This document shows, one piece after another, positions 1 through 13,444 of a DNA stretch of 64,000 bases (its first letter is position 1; each line of letters begins with the position of its first letter). The notes below the pieces were generated by a model. That model had not been told where the DNA came from and ran no database searches. It saw only the letters and a list, made by a program, of their open reading frames with translations. This stretch comes from Aphis gossypii (lineage: Eukaryota; Arthropoda; Insecta; Hemiptera; Aphididae), in the NCBI RefSeq assembly GCF_020184175.1, contig NC_065532.1:13020001-13084000 (forward strand), in the 5' to 3' direction. Made by a program: the position numbers and the translations under genes.

Positions 1-3000
1 GTACGGACGCGTATCGTCTATACATAATACACACAATACGTACGAAGACACGTGTGAGTATGGACAATGGTCAGAGACGGCGGCGGTGGAACGATGACGA
101 TGCGATGACCGCGCGCCGTGTGCTGCTTATAGCGCCCGTAATTGCATTTCCTTCTATAATGTAATATCGTCTTTTCGTACGGCAACCATGGTATTGGATA
201 CAGAGGTACCTATATAGTATGGGTATAGGTACGTTTGTCCGGACGGACACCCGCGTGTCGTTGAACCGACGGACGACTTGTCGGCCAAGGAGATGTTATA
301 CTATTGTGACGAGTGATGGTGACGAGACGACGATAATATTACGCCTATATTGTTATTATTATTTTCGTTATTGTCATATATTATATTGGCGACGGGCAGT
401 CCCGCGGTCGTGTGTACCGGTTGACAGCCGTAAAACAGCGCTGTGATACGCGATTCTCTCACGAACTTGCCTATATAATAACATAATATAATACCATTTT
501 ACATTGTATACTAATACACTAAATACAGGACGACCGAATCGTGTCTCCGTCGCTCCGTTTACAATATAAACAATAATAGTATAATACGTGAGGTATACTC
601 GCTCACGCAGTGATGATATGTCTCTTGGTGTCTTTGTCGTATATATATATTATAACGACGACAATACGACATTACGGTACAAGTGTAATATTATACGTCT
701 ACGACGACGATTTCTGATTTCGGACACGTCAAACTGTGCAGTGTATATGTGTACACGCGCGTTGATGTTGTAATCCGCTGTTATTATATTATATATGTAC
801 GAACCGTTTTCGACGAGCGACCGATGTTTACCGTTTTAAAACAACGATACTCTAGTTGCAGCTGCTGCAGAAAGAAGATAATATAATACGATACATTTAT
901 ATCCATAACGCCCCGCGACTTCTTCACAGTTCACCGACTTTAAATAATTGGCGAAATGTAGTCTCTGACACCCCTACACTGATCGATAGCAATAATATAC
1001 GACTAATGTCGTTTAAATTCTGTAAAATATAAGATGAAAAGAGACTTAATTGTGTTCTGATAAATATAATATATAATACATAATATATATGTTAATATAT
1101 ATATTGAATTAGGGATATGAAAGCTTATCATTTGTTGTTCACCAGTAGAACCTCAAGATAATTTTTTTATTTTTATAAAGATGTTCGTTTATTATTTTTT
1201 TATAAGCCAAAAAATATGCATATTTTACTGTACGTCTGTATATTATATTTAAAGTTTTACATTCACGTGTAATGTTTACTTGTGTCTCTTATAACTCAGA
1301 TGATTTGATTAAATATCAAATTCAGGTTGTATTGAAAATTGCTCATTATAACCAATAAGTGAATGTACCTAACAGTATTCGCTTAGATACAAAGGTCTTG
1401 AGAATACTAATTATTTGTATAACTGTACTAGCATCGTCAAGATTATAAACATCGTTATGTACTCTATTGTTTATTACACTAATATATTAACAATCATATT
1501 TAATTACTAGAATATACCGGTTGAAATTTCGTTACAAAGTAATTTAAAATTTTTAAAATGTAGAACCCACCTATATTTTAAACAGAATATTAGAAATATT
1601 ATTAAAGTTTTACATTGACAAATAATATCCATCGGTAGACCAGTAATTCATACACAATTAATTTTAGATATAAAATATAAATATTTTTTACACTTATCAC
1701 GTGACGGTTTTGTTAGAACATATAATTTGTAATTTGTCAGTACCTTCGTGTCTATAATCTATATCTTTGTATGAACAAGAGTTTTATATTATAAATTTAT
1801 AAACAAAACTATTACAACTCAAGCTTTTTAACAATACCTACTTCGAAAGAAATTTTTTTTCTAATCGCTACAATTATTTTACATTTTATATTTTTATTAC
1901 ATTTTTGACGTATGAATTTCAACTTTTAAGACTATAAGTATACCTATAAATTATAATTTTCTAGCTACATAATTTCGATTTAGAATACTTTCGATACTGT
2001 ATTACACGTTTTTTTATAATAATTATGCAGTTGATGGATGACTAAAGAACAAAGGCAAATGACAATAGTGTTAATCATACATTAAATTTAACTTGCTTTG
2101 ATATCAATTATACCGAAGAGAAAACAGAAGTTCTTTGCCCTTTCGTTCAAAATAGATGCACGCTGGTAAACGGCAGATACAAATCATCGTAATATTGTAG
2201 CAATGACTAAACATGAAAAAACAACAACTTTATGCAACGGAAGACAAAATGCGACGACCTTGTATTACTGTGTTCAGTGTTTTTGTCCGTGAAATATTTC
2301 CCAGAATAATGAGAAAAAAATATAAACGTCCGCTGCCGATCGAAATGTAAATCGATCATGGTAACTAATTGGAAAAACGATGGGTGATTTGAATTCACGG
2401 ACTGTCAATGACAACAACCCCTCGAAATAACTGTTTTGACGGAACGAAAAAAAAAAAACAATGTGATTTGACAGGAAACCGAAATAAACGCATAGAACGA
2501 AAAAAAATCAGATTTCCCGCCATTATAATATAAAATAATGTATACATAATACTTGGTCAAATCACGTTTACTATGTGTATATATACGTTTGCGTAGTTGT
2601 TGGTCGAACGCATGACTGTCTCGGTAAATATGTAACAATCATACCTACGGACAACGGAGAAATAAATTACGTTATCTTAGTTCCATATCTAATTCCGTTC
2701 AGTATAAATTCCAATAGGTTTCTGGGAGCCTTGATCTGAACGCTGCAGCAGTATGTCAGATGAATAGATAATTTGGTGGTAAATATATGTGTACATTATA
2801 GCGTATTGTATTATTATGTCCGAGTCCATATACCTTGGCGAACGTCAATCAAATACTTCGAGAAAAAATAACAAAACATTATTATACCATCGTAGTCGTT
2901 CGGCGTTATTTTCAATACTACGTACATAAAAATCAGTCGAATAACGTTCGAAATCAAACTAATATATTATATTATGAGCAATTACTACGTCTAATACTAA

Positions 3001-6000
3001 TTTCGGATAGATAAACGCGATGGCGACAACTTCACGAGACGATGAGTATTTATTTTTTTTAAGTGCGAAAATCACTTTTTATAGTGATGGCGCAGGTCGT
3101 TCCGAATTACCAAGACTACTAGGCAGAATATTTCAACGGCTGTGGATGTCATAAAAGACGACGGACCGTCGCGTAATAATAACTCGTAGTTTTAATACCT
3201 GCCGCGTACGACGCATTGTGTAAATTGTTTCTTAAGCATTCTGTCACCAAAAATTTGGGTCATAGTTTACGGACGATTGAACGTAGACGGGCAACGTAAT
3301 TATAATAGGTATACTGTGTTGGTCACCTAATTTCACGCGACGTGCGTGTGTTATTCGGGTACCGGGCTGATCCAGTTACCGACCGAAAAATATTATGTAT
3401 GTGGTGTACACGAACACAGCATGTAAGTACATTACGAACCGTGCGGGCGGGCGCCTGGGAAACCGCGAACGTATAACAAAATATGATTTGGTATATAATA
3501 TATTGTGCACCTAAATAATAGTATCGTAGTCGGACAAACGGAATGAGAGCGTAACGCGTGGTGGCGGAACTCCCGGAGCTCTTCGCCGCCGTCGAGCTTG
3601 TGAAGTTGTGAGTTAACTATCAAATAATACGACTACCGAGGGAATCGTAACGACGATAAACGTATATCGGCAGACACGTGGTTCGTTAATTATTGCGCAA
3701 CTGTTGTAGGTCAAAGTCAAAGAATACCGCCATCATCGTGGTCGCGGGCAAATATCGTGTATTTTTACTGGCCTATCAATAAAATTGATAGCTATAGGCT
3801 TACGTAAAACATTAATATTGGCATATTACATTATGAAAATTATTATTTTAGAATTTTTTTTTACTTATTCAGATCAAATTTTAGGACTAACAATTAGTAT
3901 TTAAACACGTGTTTTTTGGATTATTTTGAACATTTTTCACTTTTAAAAACATATTAAACATTCTGCTTGATTTTTACATCGTAAGGCGTTTCACTGTCCA
4001 AAAATATTTTCGATTTCTCATTTTGATGTTGACATTTTATATTGTGTATACGCTTATTTTAAATTATTTATTTGAAAAATTCAAATTGCTTAGTGATGAT
4101 GTGCAGGATTTATTTTACTGTCCGTTGAGTATATATAGGTATAACTTATTCAAGAATTATATGCATGATTTTAATGACTTCAACGTTTAGAGAACATCGT
4201 TTCGATTGTGCCACAGAACATAATACACAAAACTATCATGAATAACAGCTTACAAGAAAAAAGAAAAACGGTGACAATACGTCTTGTAGGTATGTTCTAA
4301 TATGTACCTATTTTCATTACGTCCTCGTTTCGATGTCCTGCATTATATTATATTCATAATACGAAATGACCACACCAGATGTGTTTAACTGTAATATTTT
4401 CGGATTGCATGAATCGAATTTTCGGATTTACCGTGAAAAATTGTCATCATAACGCGTCGTTATTTAGACAGTCATTTATAACGACGGCGACGTGTAGCGC
4501 TGCGACGATCAATCGGTTTAACACCGGAAAAAACGTACAGAATCATTTTTAATACATCACCGCGATGACACGAATATTTTTAATAATATTTTTCGTATCA
4601 AGCGTTAATTATTAAACAGTTACGTAAACTGTATTGAAAATTATATTGAATTTATGATTGCCATGATTCTACGTTTGACATAAAAAGTTAAGTCCATCCA
4701 TCTAGATTTATTATGATTTTGTCACAGCTTCTCTTTATAAATAATAATACATAATAATTTGTATATTATAATTTAATATTCTCTGTTGAAAAAGTAAGCG
4801 GACCTTCTCTTATCGTCATGTTTATATGCAAACGTATCAATAAATTTTTTTTATTATTTGCGAAATAAGACGTATATTTTCTATAAGTGCACTGAAATGT
4901 TTGTTATAAAGAACAATATTGCTATCATTTTGATCTTAAACCATCAAAATATTGATTTATTGATATTTTTAAATTTGAATTAATTTTTTTTATAATAATA
5001 TACTTTGATATATTTATTAAAAAAAAAGAATTTAGACATTTTTTATTAGCAGTAATAATAAATTATATTACATTTCATTAAACGCTTTGATTGTAAACAT
5101 TATGTTTAAAGGATCATAATAAATTTACAATTTAATTGTTTGTTCTCGTTTGGCTATTATGGAATTTAAAAAAAATCTTATCCTAGCATCCTTTAATATA
5201 CATATAATTATAAGTTCATTTCATATTACCTATACATTTGTATGCAACTATGCAAATGTAAAATACTCCACAGAATACTTTTTACATACTTTTATTTCTT
5301 ACCAACCGTTTCAAATAAATAATATTATTATTATTGTGAATCACCTATTTATTTTTTACTGCCGGAAAACTGTATACAATTAGGTTTGATTAGCTATTAT
5401 AGTCGTGAGATATTAATTAATTGTTCTTGCTATTGTTTGTGACAAGGATTTATCGAATGTTTTCATTGTTCGATGATATATGTTTTATACATAATGATAC
5501 ATTTGGTGAGAGGGTTCGGAGTATTATAATAGTAATTTTTTTTTTTTTTTGTTTTGTTTTATTTATGTGAAAGTTATTTTTGCATACTAATAGCCTGTTC
5601 AGTATCTTAGACAATAATACAGTTGTACTTAATAGGTTATTTATATTTAATATATAAACTATGTAGGTACAATGTTGCAGCAGGTGTATCGGTGACGATG
5701 GCGAATAATTTGGATTGTTGTTTGTCTAAATGTTGATCATCCGTTAAGATTGTTAAGAATCAAAACGGATGTTTGATGAAGTTCAAATTATTTCATAATG
5801 ATAAGTGTAATCACCATTTCATGACACAGTTTCAACAAAAAAATTATGTACGTACAGATGACAATGAAATTAGCATAAAAAATATACCATCGCGGAAATT
5901 TTCATCTCCCACGCGTTAAACAAACTAACCGGCTATATTGTGTGTATAGTATGCACTTTATATACATTTACGCGTTAAATTATTAGTTACTTTCTCTACT

Positions 6001-7240
6001 TATATTTAAACTTATTATATTTCTATTTATTATTTTAGCTAATGAAGAACCATTTAATGAGGTTAGCTTAGTAAAATTAGTATAGTAATTTGTTAAGTAT
6101 AATAGTAGGTAATATAATTAGTAATAAACTAGTAAATTATTATTTTATTACATTCAAATTAAACACTATTAACTATTAGTACAGAAAAACATAAACAATG
6201 TAACTTAATGTTAACACTCATGAATTCATTTTTATTTCAAATAAATTATTATTTAAATCACAAGTTATTATAAAAATATAATTAGATAATATTTTTACAC
6301 AACCGATAATTTTTTTTAAATTTACAATTAAAATGTCAACTCTAACTTTTCCATAATTACATCTTTAATAAGTTTGGTAACGTAATATTATGCATAGTGT
6401 ATTATATATATATATCCACACATGTAATCATTAGGATACACGCAAGATTCATGGGTATCTTCTCTTCAGGTATTTAAACTATTTACCCAGTAAATTGTTT
6501 GTCAGAATGTCAGATGATTGAGATGATACATAATTGCGTATAGTTGTACTAAACAAATAGTTAATCACGATATCAGCTTAAAGATATGGTGAGGTACCTA
6601 CTATTTATAAACTAGTTATTTATGTTGCCATGTTGGCACCTATCTGAGAAATTAGTTATGCTATTCATTATTTAAATCACTAAACTTGTAAAAACTAACT
6701 AATTAACTAACTAACTTGCAATTTATCGACAAAGGTGAAGTATCTATAAAAGTCATGTTCAAAAATGTATTACTAATTCACTTTTCACAAAAAAAAATTA
6801 ATTTAAAAAACAGATCGATCACGTCATTATTTCATTAGATATCTTGAATTTAAATCGAAATAAATTACTATTTTTACGAGAAGGTGTTTTAATAATTTGT
6901 CATATAAAAAATAAAACTATTAATATTAATTAGCATATAGACTGATAATTTATTTCTTTACTCAATAGGTTGGAAATTATAAAAGATAACACAATATTAT
7001 TATTTTTTAGTATACACAGCTCAGAAACTGCTATTAGAGCAAGGGCATAATATATTTAACAATAATATGTTGAAAAATTATGCCATTTTGATTACCGATT
7101 CGATTAAATGTATATGTTTAAAAAACCATTAAATAATAAAATATTACAACCTTACCTATAACCGGCCTAACCTAGCCTAATATTATTATGCGTTCTACAA
7201 GTTTCCTTGTATATACTGTGCACATCGTCTTCGTTATACT
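1..7240. other. Noncoding stretch, no gene recognised
   Basis: A+T-rich sequence with no open frame that looks like a protein. Short open frames (for example at 219-446 and 3432-3623) have no recognisable domain or splice context. Positions 1-950 and about 2,900-3,780 are richer in CpG and less A+T-rich than their surroundings, so they could contain untranslated exons or regulatory DNA. I see no tRNA, no transposon ends and no long tandem repeat here. Confidence 0.5.
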
Positions 7241-9460
7241 CACTTCAATGCAACAGGCATAAAATTCCGTTATGTCTGCGGACATTCGGAAACGCGTTTA
7301 ACTCGAAGCGCGCGCGTTGAATGCTAATCGAATCCCGAGACTTTTGGACGTCTTTTTTGTGGACGGACACGTAACACGATTATCTGTACTTACACGAAAC
7401 ACAATTTTTAAATCTGTTTACGCGAGTAAGCGTCCTAAGGTATTATTATATTATACCATTACAAATATATTATTATGATGTATTACATTATTTTCATGTT
7501 CGCTGCGGGGAAACCGTGTGGAACCGGTCCTCGACGCTTGGTGGTAATGATATTATATTATATATGAATACGTATAACGATTAGCGTAGGTACTCGAGCG
7601 CGATCGCACACACGCACATCTTGTATATAGTTAAGTACTTACATTATATTTATAAGTATAATATGATATGACAAACGAAATGTACAAGTTTAATAAACGT
7701 TGATAGCGTATAATATTATATATATATATATAGGTCGATAAAAATATACATATTGTACAAATAAGTAGGCACAGGAGTGGCGCGTTTATCAGCTACAACA
7801 TAGTATGTGATTGAACGAAACTCAAAACTAATTTTTAACTATATTTTGTGCATGGGAAAATATTCACGAAAAACATCTAGATTGAAAATAAGTAAATCAT
7901 ACATAGAAGCGCTACGGGGGGGAGGCATTGTCAGGGATTCGGAAAGCACTAATTAGGCGTAAGTCAAAAGTGATAAGTCAGAACTTTGAAATCGGTGTGT
8001 TGTTAAATAAATAATAATCGGAACCGGACGAAAGACGTAACAGCGTCAAATCAGCGGTCAGTCAACCCGAGGACAATCAAAGTCGGGGGCAGTATACGCG
8101 GGGAAAGCATTTGTAATTAGTATAGTCATGCGAGCAAAAAAAAAAAGAAAAAAACTCGAGAAACACAGAAATCGCGCGAAATCAAATTACGTAGGTAGCG
8201 TTTAGAAGAAAAAAAACTACTTGGCGCCTTTAAGCGCACGTAGGTATTATTATTTATTATATATACTCGTCTTCCGCGATGTTTACCGCCGGCCGTGTGT
8301 ATTCGCGCGCGGTAGTCGCAGCGGCATTCTTCTCATAATATGCATAATAATCATATTATTATATTCTTCTTTTGTTTTCGTCGGAAATCGCGATCGTTTA
8401 TCGTCGCACCTGTACACTCGCTCGACCGTCGTGTACAGCAGATAATAATATTATTGTGTACCGTATAATAACGATACGATGCCGTCGTGTTATTACGGGT
8501 ATACGACACGAACCGACACGAAAATCGCCCCCGAGGGAGAAAAAAATAATAATAATAACGATAATATTTAATAACGAGTGATGATGGTTTTGGAAACGAT
8601 TTTTTTTTCCCCGATCGCGGTCCCCGGCATAACTGCGGGTCATCCGGCAACGTCGCATAGTTCAGTGTGTAACGGGTTAACGTAACGGTTCGGTAGGTAT
8701 GCGAGGCCGCTGCCGCCGCCGCGGTCGTCATTGACAGGTTTTGGCTATACAGCAATATCATATATATATTATTATCTCGTGTACGCATGTACGCGAGCGT
8801 CGGTCATCCGTCGTCGAAATACAAAAACCGTCGGAGCTTTCGTGGATTATATCGACGGGCCTATGGCTTCGTATACGGCCGTGAACTGTTCGATTTTCAC
8901 GGAAAATCCGAAGACGGACGCCGCAGAAATATATGCGTTTAATAATGCTTAATTGTCCGACCAAACTCGCGTGCGGACGTCACCTTAAATTTGTATTATA
9001 TACTTGTAAGATTATCGTCTCTCGGGGGAGTCACATTATTATAATAATATACGTACCAGCTACAATGAATAACGCACCGGTCGTGCGTAATGAATTGTGT
9101 TTCGACATACCCTCGTGTGAGATCAACTGCTCTCGGTCGCGATAACGAATCGCGAACTATAATATGTAATAGGAAAAAAAAATACTTTACGCACGTGCGG
9201 TTAGTCGGCTGGCGTCTGGAGGTAGACCGAAAAAATACGATCGTCATCCCTTTTGTTTTCAATCGTTATTATATCGTCGATACGACCGCGGCGGGATCTA
9301 ATTATTTCGCCTGTTGTAACGTCTGCGCGAACCGAATTATTACGCGAGCAAATTCGTGTTCGGAGCGTTTTATTGTATTCGAGGCGAGAATAATATACTA
9401 TATAATACGATCACCGTGATAATATTAATATCTATGATGTGTATAATATAATATAAATTT
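7240..9460. other. CpG-rich block, possible promoter or 5' exon region
   Basis: This stretch has many CG dinucleotides (cgcgcg near 7,310 and 8,310; cgcgcgg near 8,311) against an A+T-rich background. An insect-type initiator-like TCAGT occurs near 8,661. Several overlapping short open frames on both strands here follow from fewer A+T stops and show no domain. Its place 4-6 kb upstream of a coding exon that must have an upstream partner makes it a candidate for the promoter or first exon of the SEA/EGF gene. This is inference; no splice-joined coding exon was identified. Confidence 0.3.
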
Positions 9461-9547
9461 TTCAAAATCCAAAAAAAAAAACCCGAACCCGAACCCGTAT
9501 TATACAACTACATATTATTTAGCGGATGCCGGCGCCGGCGCTGTATC

Positions 9548-9550
<3 letters not shown>

Positions 9551-9584
<34 letters not shown>
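9551..9584. repeat. Trinucleotide microsatellite (TAA)n
   Basis: An uninterrupted run of ATA/TAA triplets about 34 bases long in noncoding DNA. Confidence 0.9.
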
Positions 9585-9585
<1 letters not shown>

Positions 9586-12500
9586 TTTATAGTAATAGCA
9601 GAGGAGTATTATAGCCATGACTGACGACCCGTACAATGTGGACAAAAAACGATTGTAATCGCGACTGTGCGACCGATGGGTATAGGTAATTGTAGGACAC
9701 CTGTGGTCGCGTTATGTTTGACGAAAAAAAAAACATTATTCTTGTTATTATTATTAATATTTTTTAAACCAATAGTCTGCAGACAGACAGTTAGATCGTC
9801 AGTGGGTCAAAAATATGGGTCTATTTCGTTTACCACAAACCCATTAGTGATACCACATAACGGGCTATATTGTTGTTGTTTTAGACGCAGCAGTTACGTG
9901 TACCTATATCATTGTGTGCGTTTGTTCCCGCGGAGTTTAGCGAACAATTGGTTTCTTTTCTTTTCATTTAAAAGTTTAGTATACTAATAACTATTATATA
10001 TAGTTATTGTCGCCACTCGCCAGAGTTATAGCCAGCTTATCGACGGCAGTAATGTATTATTTATTTAATGCGAATGCCATTTACGAAATATATAGTAATT
10101 ACGGCGTTATGCCGAGTGCAGTAATTTTCCATTGGAAATCGGTGTGTTCGAAATTTGTCCAACGCCATATTATTATTATAACAAATCGTTACGTAGAATA
10201 AAAATAAAAAAAAAAATCTAAAATTACTCGGCAATCTTCATTATTGCAATTATTCTTCACTCTAAAAAGTGGCCGTTTGGTTTGTATTTTAATGGCACAA
10301 TTTTAATGTTCTAACCTTAATAACTAAAAGTACATAATTGTATACAAGTACACAATTATAACATACTTTTTTAAAGAGGAGTCTTTACAACAGTTTGGAA
10401 AACAATTGTTTCACGTTTATTATCATTTATCTTTGTATTATTGTGTTAATTATTTATTCATGGCTTATTCTTAAAAACCATTCAACAGATCTTTAAACAA
10501 ATTAAAATACATTCATTTTAATAAATTAAATAATGAAGATAACATAATCAACAGAAAAAAATCTTGTATTACCATTTTTATTCGATTAGTATCTTAATAA
10601 TTTATTATTAGCTTAGTTACTGTATTTTATGTAGTAAAACGAATTGCTGTAAGTTTTTTAATAAAATAGATATAATTATATTTTTGTTACGTTCAATAGG
10701 CGAATCAGTTATAGTAAAACCAAAAAAAAAACATTTTTTCTATTTATTTTTAAGTTATTTAAACTGCAAGTATTGATAATATGATAGGTTTTTTGTTCTC
10801 TTAGCATTAATAAATTCGTATTTATCGTATTAATATCTATATTGACTATTTTACTAATTATTATTCTATTATATATAATATAGATGGAAAATATATTAGA
10901 AATATAAATTTCCTGAAAATTAATTTATTTTCGTCAAACTTGTTCCCTCTGTAAAGATTTAATCACATAACAAATAACTTCTGAAGTAGGTATCCGTATA
11001 CGTATCTATAACTGGTGATGTTACTTTTGTACTTTTATATAGGTACTGTGTATAATTTTATTTTCTCTACTTACTTTATCAGCATTTTCTCCAGTCAGTA
11101 TCAACCAGCCGTGTATCGTCTCAAACAATATAGTATCACGTGTAATTTGATTAATCCTTAATCGTCAAAGACTTACCAGAGCTCGTCAAAAATCCTACTA
11201 TGTAATAAAATAATAATAATGTAGCTCATGCGATGCATATAATATATTATTATATGGTATATACCTCTCAAATTTTGCAGTGAATTATGCAGTTTTACTG
11301 CGCGGAACGGATTAACACCATTTTTTTTATCACTGCGTTCTTCATTCGTAGTATTAATTATAATATGCATTTCCCGTGTACAAGTGCAGCAAGAAAGCGT
11401 AAACCGAGGAGTGATGTATAAAAGTATAAAAATAATATTTACATTATAATAAAAGGCGTGTGCGGGCGCTCGCAATCGTAGATTTTAATATTGCTCGATT
11501 GAGAGAAAGTGAATTGTACACGCGCCTGCATACACAATACACACGATATTATATTATAGTTTATAACATCACCCATTACGTGCCAATAGTTATATGCGTA
11601 TTAAAACATCTAGATCCGGGATACGTAAGCATTAACCATACATTTGTTTGTATTTATATAGTGTATGGCCTTGTACGTCGAGTAATACATATGATGTGGG
11701 TATAATTCATATTATACAGGGTTTAAACCAAACATGTTTACCCCCAATTTTTCTCCAATAATACATTTATTAATATTTTGATTTTTGAATTTTTAAGTAC
11801 ACTTAAAAGTGAAATTTTCATTAAGTTGTATGTTTTATGAAATTTAAGGAGTGTTTCATTGTAATACAATTTTTTCCAAATGCATACCATCCTTTTGTAA
11901 CAAAAAATATTAAGATTTTTTTTTTTTAAATTAACTAAACTAATTGTTATTAAATATATTTTATATTCTACGAAAGACTATTATAAAGGACAATAAATTG
12001 TTCTTTTACAACAATTTTAATAACCTAGAAATTGTTCACCGACAATTTATTTTAGCAAGAAAGTACAAATTAAAATTTGAATTAATTCATTGTTAAAGGA
12101 TATGTCTAGTGATGCATGCATGCATAGCATGCATAGTGAATCGTCTTGTATATTTAAAAATGTATAATGCATATTATAGTATGTTATAATATGTACTATG
12201 TAGTGATAAATGGTAGAGTCTCCCTCCTAGTTGCTTAGCAGGAAGCGTACGACAATGACGCTTTGGTTGTGGTGACGTAGTGTTCTGCATTGTGTGAAAG
12301 TTGTGTCGTTTGTACCGTTCGTAGGTGCCAAATTGTATGGGGGAAAAAAGGTTTCAAGATAAAGAGTAAACACAACGAGCTGAGTCAGTGAAAGCGCTCT
12401 GAGACACCCACTATGTATATAATATACATGGTATGCAGTCTGATTAATAATAATTTTCGTGTGGGTACACTTATTTTATTTTATTGCGCAATAATACGTT

Positions 12501-12805
12501 AAGTTAGACGTGATAGTAACTGAAAACGACTGCCACATAATATTAAATTATGACAAATGCAGCAGATTACGTACCTTTATACACACTGCAGGTGCACAAA
12601 TGGACGGAACAATTATATTATTTACTATTGCCAGTTACTCGTAATATATTATACTTTTTGTATTAGGTACTTGTTTGAAAATAAGATGATCTTCTAATAT
12701 TCTTAGATTTTTGCCTGCGAAATGTTGTGTTTCTATTTATCGTTGTAAGACGTAATAATTACGGCCGCTATGTGTAGGTATGGAACAGTTAAATTTCAGT
12801 ACACT
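9585..12805. other. Noncoding stretch, no gene recognised
   Basis: The open frame at 9,667-9,987 has a run of leucines but no cleavable-looking signal followed by a conserved domain, and I do not call it. A GC-mixed segment at about 12,220-12,420 stands out from the A+T background but resembles nothing I know. A short palindromic patch of alternating gcatgca units lies near 12,112-12,138. Confidence 0.5.
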
Positions 12806-12833
12806 AAATATATATATATATATATATATATAT
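12806..12833. repeat. (TA)n microsatellite, interrupted by a transposon
   Basis: Alternating TA ends at 12,833 and resumes at 13,062-13,075, directly on the other side of the hAT-type element. The two halves were probably one microsatellite before the insertion. Confidence 0.85.
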
Positions 12834-13061
12834 CAGGGGTGGCCACAACGAGGCTCGCGAGCCGCATGCGGCTCTTAAATCAAGTTTTTGCGGCTCTCGA
12901 ACCAAACTTAGATAAAAATTAAATGTAAATAAATATTCCATCATTTGATTTAAAATGAAAAATGTATCTTTATTTTATAAACTTTGCTTTACAATGTGGC
13001 TCACCTCGGATTAACTTTATAAATTTGCGGCTCCCAAAGTTAAGGTTAGTGGCCACCCATG
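12834..13061. mobile_element. hAT-type miniature inverted-repeat element (MITE), 228 bp
   Basis: The element begins CAGGGGTGGCCAC and ends GTGGCCACCCATG, which are imperfect inverted repeats of 13 bases with one mismatch. It is flanked on both sides by ATATATAT, which fits the 8-bp target duplication of hAT transposons, although the surrounding TA microsatellite makes the duplication ambiguous. Subterminal 'gcggctc' words recur near both ends (12,854-12,897 and 13,027-13,034), as is common in hAT elements where they can bind transposase. It has no coding capacity, so it would have been moved by a transposase encoded elsewhere. Confidence 0.75.
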
Positions 13062-13444
13062 ATATATATATATATACATTATACATATAATTTGGCCACT
13101 TTTTTTTATGATTGATAAATGAATACATAATTAGTATATACTTTTCGATGTATTTAACTTCTTTAAGCACCGATTGTAACGTAAATATAGAGTTTTGAAA
13201 TTCATGCTTGAGAATAAATCAAGGATATAAACTGAAATAGTGAACACCTACAAAATTCGTGAATTTATAAGATTCAAACTAGGAACACCATAACAATATA
13301 GACCTATGTATCAGCTATAGCTACATACTGTTATTTAGTAATTAATTTTTTGAATTTTGAATATTATATTATACTATCAAATATTATTTTATCGCACATG
13401 AATGACGTCATCACATATTTATGTACAAATCGTTTGTGTTTCAG
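13062..13444 (+). other. Noncoding DNA, probably intron before the SEA/EGF exon
   Basis: Residual TA repeat, then A+T-rich sequence ending in the polypyrimidine acceptor TTTGTGTTTCAG at 13,433-13,444. An open frame running through the acceptor gives an ATG at 13,402, but the 14 residues it would add have no signal-peptide character. Confidence 0.6.

Noticed and set aside
8221..9419. Cluster of overlapping open frames on both strands
   Set aside because: Their density follows from the locally higher G+C content. None contains a known motif or matching splice partner.
9667..9987. Leucine-rich open frame as a possible secreted peptide
   Set aside because: Positively charged residues and a poly-A-derived Lys run precede the hydrophobic part, there is no domain or splice context, and base composition is like its noncoding surroundings.
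13402..13444. ATG at 13,402 as the start of the SEA/EGF protein
   Set aside because: A good acceptor (TTTGTGTTTCAG) lies between it and the conserved coding composition, and a membrane protein with EGF domains needs a signal peptide that this start does not provide. Not fully excluded.
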